From: Trichinella spiralis | Taxonomy: Eukaryota > Nematoda > Enoplea > Trichinellida > Trichinellidae | Direction: 5' to 3' | DNA length: 64,000 nucleotides | NCBI GenBank assembly: GCA_000181795.3 | Contig: CM012953.1 | Span: forward strand, 141,504 to 205,503 | Shown: piece after piece, positions 58,039 to 64,000 of the stretch | Numbering within the stretch: the first letter of the stretch is position 1 | Layout: every line of letters begins with the position of its first letter | Translations under genes and position numbers: made by a program | Notes under the pieces: generated by a model | Seen by the model: only the letters and a program-made list of their open reading frames with translations | Told to the model about the DNA's origin: nothing | Database searches by the model: none

Positions 58039-61000
58039 TCACGTCGGAGTAGTAGACGAAGAGCAAAGTGCATGTTGGGCTTGGGATGTGCTTGTCGCTT
58101 CGGCTTGAGCACGCTGCTGCTGCTTTTTTTGCTTCATCCGACGATTTTGAAACCAAATTTTCACTTGTCGTTCCGTAAGACCCAAACTTCGGGCGAGTTC
58201 CCAACGTTTCTGCTTCGACACGTAAGCATTGTAAAGGAATTCTTTTTCCAACTCCAACGTCTGGTACTTTGTATACGGCTTCCGCTTTTTCCGTATTGAC
58301 AGTGCATTCGTCCACTCAATACTGTGATCTTCAGAAAAAAAATGAAAAACAATCGTTAATAAGATACGACATTGAAATTTGTGCAATTGCATTAAAATTC
58401 ATATATTAGAGTTCATGAAAATTTGCATATTATTATGATAATTTAATGCATTCAAACGGTCTATTTTATCTATGAGGCAATTATACTTAATTCAATATGC
58501 TGTCAATTTTGCCGAGCTTTAATGGCAGTGTTTTGTTATTGTTATTTATTAATATTATTGTCGTTCAGTGCTTGAGCATTGCACTGCAACAAATGCTTCA
58601 CGAGCATAAGAAGGCAAAATTTTCCATTTTCAACATCACATAAATTATTTTAATTTCAGATTAAATCTTTAACGTATACTTGTATAAATAACGCGAAATA
58701 ATTTCACCAAAACTGGCAGTTCATCCGGATGCCATAAATTTTACAAAATGAAATTCTTCTTCGCACCCTGTAATTTACACGTAATGCATGGATGGGTAAG
58801 CAATGCATGTGAAAGGAAGTTGTACAGGAAAATCAACATGCAATCACCGCTACAAGAATAAAGAAATGTTGCAAAATATCAGCATCAATTATTTATTTCC
58901 TTGAGCAATTCAACTACTTCAAATCGAATGCTTAATTCAAATAATTTTAATGCAAATATTTTCAAAAAATATATATGTGCTTTTATTACGTACAGTTGGT
59001 ACATAATTTTTTGTTGCTGTTTTTCATGACAAAAGCCAATTATTCAGTTATTTCATTTAAAATCTACATCTTTTGATTAATGTAAAATTTGCATAAAATA
59101 GTGCAATTTGGAAACATTTTTTCTTTTATCACATGCATGCTTGATGAATATTCATCCTTTTCCTTGCATTAAAAGTATATTTATTCAGAAAAAGCATTTA
59201 TTACTGCTTATCTGTATTTGCAATACCACTGAGCCTCAGTGCAAATGCAAATTTCATGCGTTGCTGCCATTGATCTAAGAATCATTATAATGATGACTTT
59301 TTTTGGCTTTCTTCTCATAAGAGTAGCAGTAGAATAAGTTTTAAAAATTGAAAGACGAAAAATTTAATATTTCAGTTAATAATTCTTCCAAACAATTTGC
59401 GTGCTGATGAAAAACTTATTTGAAGAAAAAAGAAAACAATAAATGTTTTGTACATTACTTCTGCGTGCGGGCATTGACTAATTCGATGACCCACCATTGG
59501 CGGCCTATTATATGGGGTGCTTCGTCACCTTCTGTCGAGCTCGTATTTCATTTTTACTATCCCAATATGTCAAAAACACAATAGTGCTTTATAGCAAATT
59601 GTCTGTTGATCCGTGGCGTTTATTGGCAAATAAACGATTCCGTTTCAACAAGCTGACTAACATTAGCCGAAAATCACAGCTTATAACTAGCTTAACCAGC
59701 TTATAGCTGGCTGATCAACATAGTGCATCGCTTTTTTAGTTGTTACAAAAGAATAACATGTTGAGAGAAAAATTTCATATGCTAATGAGAGATTAATAAA
59801 TTTATGCTTAAGCTTTTAGTTTTTTCTTGTTTGAAATGAAGCAAGCAAGCGAACAAATTGTACAAAACATCAGCATCAACAACGGCAGCAGTAAACTCTG
59901 TAAACTGGATTCTTTTTGATTTTGCCGACTGCTACATCGACTACTTGTGAGTTTTTGAGAAATTTTTCAAAAGCAGATTTAAAAAGATTTACGAAACAAA
60001 TTAGAAATAAGAGGTCATTGGCCGCTATTTCCCAACCTTTGAGAAGCTATTCAAGCATATGCAGCGGTGACGACTGATCTCAGAAAATCCAACAGCACAT
60101 AGATATTATAGAAAACGTCTAATATCGGCTCAACGTGATCGCAGCAGCAATCTATGAACAACAACTGGACGTACATCATTTCGAAAAGGCAAATCTTCCT
60201 TTCATCTGACAATTGTCGGACATTTTTATCAGCTTAAAAATGCTTTTTTATTTCTTATTTTATTCCACTTTTCTAACTTTCATGATGACAATTCAGTTCT
60301 GCCAGATTTTAAGGTAATTAAATTTTACGATTCAACGTTGATTGGGGAATTTGTCGGAAAGAAGAAGAAAGAAAAAAAAATCCCTTAACAATTCTACTCA
60401 ATTTGAAAAATTGTAATAAAAATTTCAGACGATTTGAATCAGTTAATGTGCAAAAATTAAAAAACAGAAGAAAATATTTTTACAGTTCATCTATACTTAT
60501 TGATAAATAATATTTGAAAAATACAAAACTTTAAACTTATAGAAAAGAACTGAATATAAGAATTTTAGATAACGAAGTATTTAAAAATTATATATATATA
60601 TATATATAATTTACTGCAATGCAAACACCTTTATTATGAAAAGAACATGCTTCGTATTACTACAAAAGTAGTGATTAAATAATAAATAAAGTAGATATTA
60701 CAGATAAGCTGCCTTAAGTTAGTAAATCACCAGTATACGTTTCTCTGAAAATCAGTAACATTTTAATTAAAAACATCAGATAGTTTGTCATAATTCACTT
60801 TAAACATTAATAATAAATTGGCCAAAGAATACAAAAATTGACGCACATCAGACGGCTGATAAATAGCAAACCAGATTGGCCTAGTTGGCCCAAATGAAGG
60901 TCTGTTTTTCTTAAATTATTTGCTAAATTTAAATTTAATGAAAAAATTCATTTTTTTATCACATGGATTGGTATTTTCTATTTATGATTTTTTTACAAAA

Positions 61001-64000
61001 TATGCTCCCTTTTAAATTTACAACTGACAGTTTACACTGTTTGCAAATAAAATACTAACGCAACTCTTAATATACATTTTCAATCACTGCTAATTAAAAT
61101 AACAATGCCTTCTAGCAAAGCATTCTATTTAGCATCACATCCAATTTGTTTCCCATCATATAGTTCATGTTGTATGTCAATACCAAACAAAAGTAAGACT
61201 ATTTGAAATTCAATACATATTCATTAATGGATATTTTTTTAAATAGCTCTAGTAGCACTTAACTGGAAAAAAATTTCAATTTCTCAGACATCATAATCTG
61301 CATAGACACTATTGACAAACTAACTGCCAAGCACTGTTAACTTTCAATTGCTTAAGACAAACTTCTATCATATTATTCAGTAAAATTATATATATGCATA
61401 TATATATAGCAACAAGTGAAGCAAAGTAAATGAAATAAAAAATGGCAACTAAATTCAGTTGCTTAGTCATCACTTTACAGGCAAACATTAGCAACAAAAG
61501 CAGTGCAGTATTCTCATGGAAAATTATCTACTGTCGTCGCGTCTTCTGAAAAAAGACAAAAGCGTCAACATCCTTTGGCTTTTGATGAAGCCGCCGTCGG
61601 ACAAGCAACACCAATAGCAAAAGGTTGCATAATGTTTGCCTAATTTTTCAAGCTTTGAACAGTGAAAAACTTCTTTTGTCAAGCCAACAACAGCATCAAC
61701 AGCAAACTGTTAGAAAAGCCGACTTGATTAGAGAAGCTTACGTTGTATGCAAATCTTCCCGCAGAAAATTCAATTTAAATATTTGAAAGATTCCATGTGA
61801 CAAAAGCATAAAAGTAATAGAAACAGTGCAGACAAAAGAATAAAGAAATTGGTATTCTTATTTGACAAACTTTAGCTATTTGGATTAACCCTTTCTGAAT
61901 GACTGACTACTAAAAGCGACATGTGATGAAAAGGCTGCTTTTTCATAATTCACCGGCATAAATGATGTATTACATTAATTTTTTATTTCACAAAAGTGAA
62001 TGCAAAAATATACAGAAAAAAAAAATTTTTTTCCTTAATTGTATTTCACGTGAAAAGTTTAGCATCAACTTTTGATAAAACGTAAAAAAACAGCCGAATT
62101 AGAAATATGCTGCAAAACAATGCGTTTGGCTAATTTCTTCATATGAGCTGTATATTCTTCATACTTTTATATAAAACTGCGGATGAATATGTTTTTGAAA
62201 TAGAGTTTTATAAAATTTATGGGAAAGTTACTTCAGACTGAAAATTTTCGATCTAAAAATGAAGCGACCTTTCAGATGGAAAGTTTTTTTGCTTTTGCAA
62301 CTGTCTCAGCTGTAAATATGCTTGAAAGTTGGTTTTGTAAAAAAAATTCAAACTAACAAGTCACACTGATCAGCTTTGTAATTTCTTTAAAGTAAATTAT
62401 AACATAAAATTTATTAAATTTTTCACTACAAATGTATCCCAGAATTAAGTTTACATTGGTACTACTGGAATAATTTACAAAGATTTCATATAAATAAATT
62501 TGTATTAAAATGTAATAATAATTCATTGACAAAAGAATGCAATGTTAAAATGAAGATAATGTTATTACAAAATTTCTCTTGAAAATGGCGTGCCCTTCTT
62601 GAAAAAAGCTTAAAAGCAAAAGAATGGAATTTTCAATCAAATAAATATTCCTTTTATAATAATCTAAGCAGACTTTTAATAAAAAAGGAAAACACAAATT
62701 TCATCACTGTAATTATATATATATATATGTGCATGTACTTTAGTGGAAGATGTTAACTAATTTTATATAGCACTTTTTTCTCAAAACCAACACTTCACAT
62801 GTTAGCGTTTCACTAAATGATGAATGAGAACTATCTAAGTAGTTTAAGCATTTGCATTTACAAAGTGTTACGAATGCATTGAAGATAAGAAACATAAAAA
62901 AGTTAAATTTTAGAAAATAGCAAAAAGTGAATTCAACAATTTGCAGTTACTTTTTCATTTATTTATACATAATGTTAAATCTATAATTTTGGGAATGATG
63001 TATGGAAAAGTTGACCAACAAAAAAGGTATGCAAATTGCAAAAATAACAAACATTTCTAATAGCATGCTCACCTGCTTAATATAGCGAAACTTAAGATTC
63101 TTTTTCTCAAATACTGACCAATGAATAAAGAAATAAATGCTTTTAAATGAATTGACTTATAATACTTCAAATTTTTCATTTTTGCTTAACTGTTCGTGTG
63201 TTATACTCATCATTTGACATCGATCTTTTGCATCGTATTAAGTTTGTAAATCAAAGAATAAAAAAAGGCACAATAAAATAAAGCAAACTCTTCATTGAAC
63301 AGTGAATGTAAAAATAATTAGTTGTTGCCAAATTTGATAAAAATATAATAATAGTAGAAAGCCTAAGTGTCATAACGGAGATTGATTTGCTCAAATACAT
63401 AATGTTATGGCGTTCATGAAAATTTTTCAAAAGAACAACCTGCAGCACAAATTCAATGTGAAGCTAACATTTTTGCCAAATATATATACATATATATTAT
63501 TGCCAAGTAACTTTTGCTCAAAAAGCAAAGTTAATTTGGAATTAAGTTTAAGTTGATCCTTAAAACATCTTTATCCAAACATCCGTTTTATCTTTTCATC
63601 TATAAACACAGGAATTGTAAATAATGAAACTATTAAATGATATTATGTAATTTTGAAAACAAAGAAAAAAAATAATGAATATTTCGCTAATCGTTAAAGC
63701 TCTTAATATAAAAATAATTTTGTATGGAGTAACAGAAAATACCTTGATTAAAGCTGACAGGGGCGCCGTGAGTAACTTCGCTGAATGGAACCCCGGTTTG
63801 CGTGTAGCGGACAAAGTTGAGCTCAGCCGGTGCGGTTTGGAACTGAAATGGATCCGCAGCAGCGGTAAGCGCAGGTCGAGCTGCCGAACCAGCACCAACC
63901 TGATGAAATGGATTATATCCGCTATGGGTAGGCGGCGTTGTGTGATGATGGTGGTGATGATGGTGTGGGTGATAAGAGGGGTACGGCCAAGTCTGTTGAG
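58039..64000 (-). CDS. Abd-B-like: Abdominal-B class Hox protein, 5' end outside the window
   Basis: Two exons are seen. The upstream exon runs from the right edge (64000) down to 63743, ends in phase 1 at GTATTT, and encodes a His-rich stretch (eight consecutive His), then [20 protein letters not shown] and [16 protein letters not shown]. Exon 58328-58039 completes the frame as [19 protein letters not shown] and contains the whole homeodomain, with the AbdB hallmark [18 protein letters not shown] and [18 protein letters not shown] before [11 protein letters not shown], followed by a short Gln/Ser-rich tail. AbdB proteins specify posterior identity; nematode relatives are egl-5, nob-1 and php-3, and I cannot tell which is the orthologue. 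The tryptophan in EWTNAL matches the AbdB-type linker. The N-terminus is missing because the window ends. Confidence 0.92.
58329..63742 (-). other. 5.4-kb intron of the AbdB-type Hox gene
   Basis: Donor at 63741-63742 and acceptor TCTGAAG at 58329-58330. No coding ORF is supported. Most of the intron is AT-rich with TA runs (60588-60609, 61388-61408, 62716-62728, 63481-63497). GC-richer islands at about 59460-59720, 60010-60200 and 61530-61730 stand out and are candidates for Hox regulatory elements, but no specific motif set supports this beyond composition. Confidence 0.7.

Noticed and set aside
58072-58299. Plus-strand 75-codon ORF over the homeobox
   Set aside because: Antisense shadow of the AbdB homeodomain exon.
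63596-63898. 100-codon minus-strand ORF at the right end
   Set aside because: Out of frame with the Hox exon, whose frame joins the homeobox exon in phase and encodes the His-rich AbdB N-terminal region.

Overview
The window is eukaryotic DNA: AT-rich, with long AT-rich intergenic stretches and genes split by many short introns (often 40-60 bases). It very probably comes from a nematode. A 127-residue major sperm protein domain gene is present, a family typical of nematodes, and several genes are preceded by acceptor-like sites suited to trans-splicing. Together with remnants of Tigger, hAT, piggyBac and Copia elements this fits a clade I (Trichinella-like) nematode, but the species cannot be proven from the sequence alone.

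Left part (1-28648). A broken Tigger/pogo transposase is followed by two intronless minus-strand genes, an hnRNP K homologue with three KH domains and a beta-1,4-galactosyltransferase 7 homologue. Divergent from these is a very large plus-strand gene, neurobeachin (NBEA/LRBA family). I traced it through 38 exons from its N-terminus through the concanavalin-like, DUF4704 and PH-like regions into the BEACH domain, where it is cut by a run of 10 N. Its largest intron (about 10.3 kb) contains, on the opposite strand, a complete intronless mab-21 gene. In vertebrates MAB21L1 lies in an NBEA intron and MAB21L2 in an LRBA intron, so this looks like an ancient nested arrangement kept in a nematode. 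It is the main finding of the window.

Middle part (28659-46842). After the gap the neurobeachin gene does not resume, so the join may hide a large gap or be wrong. This part holds an MSP gene, an unannotated small acidic three-exon gene with a repeated FTL motif, a nine-exon secreted protein with two trypsin-like domains that both lack catalytic residues, a hAT relic, a short hypothetical gene, and a complete but decayed Copia retrotransposon. The Copia element has two 249-bp LTRs, a 5-bp target duplication and a primer site matching the anticodon arm of initiator tRNA-Met. Its centre is replaced by a piece with hAT-like ends and a piggyBac-type transposase fragment.

Right part (46843-64000). 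A 23-exon minus-strand SIN3 corepressor gene (about 1498 residues) is followed upstream by a 3-kb spacer and then the minus-strand 3' part of an Abdominal-B class Hox gene. Its homeobox exon is at 58039-58328, and an upstream coding exon runs off the right edge. SIN3, mab-21 and AbdB-type Hox genes all act in developmental gene control.
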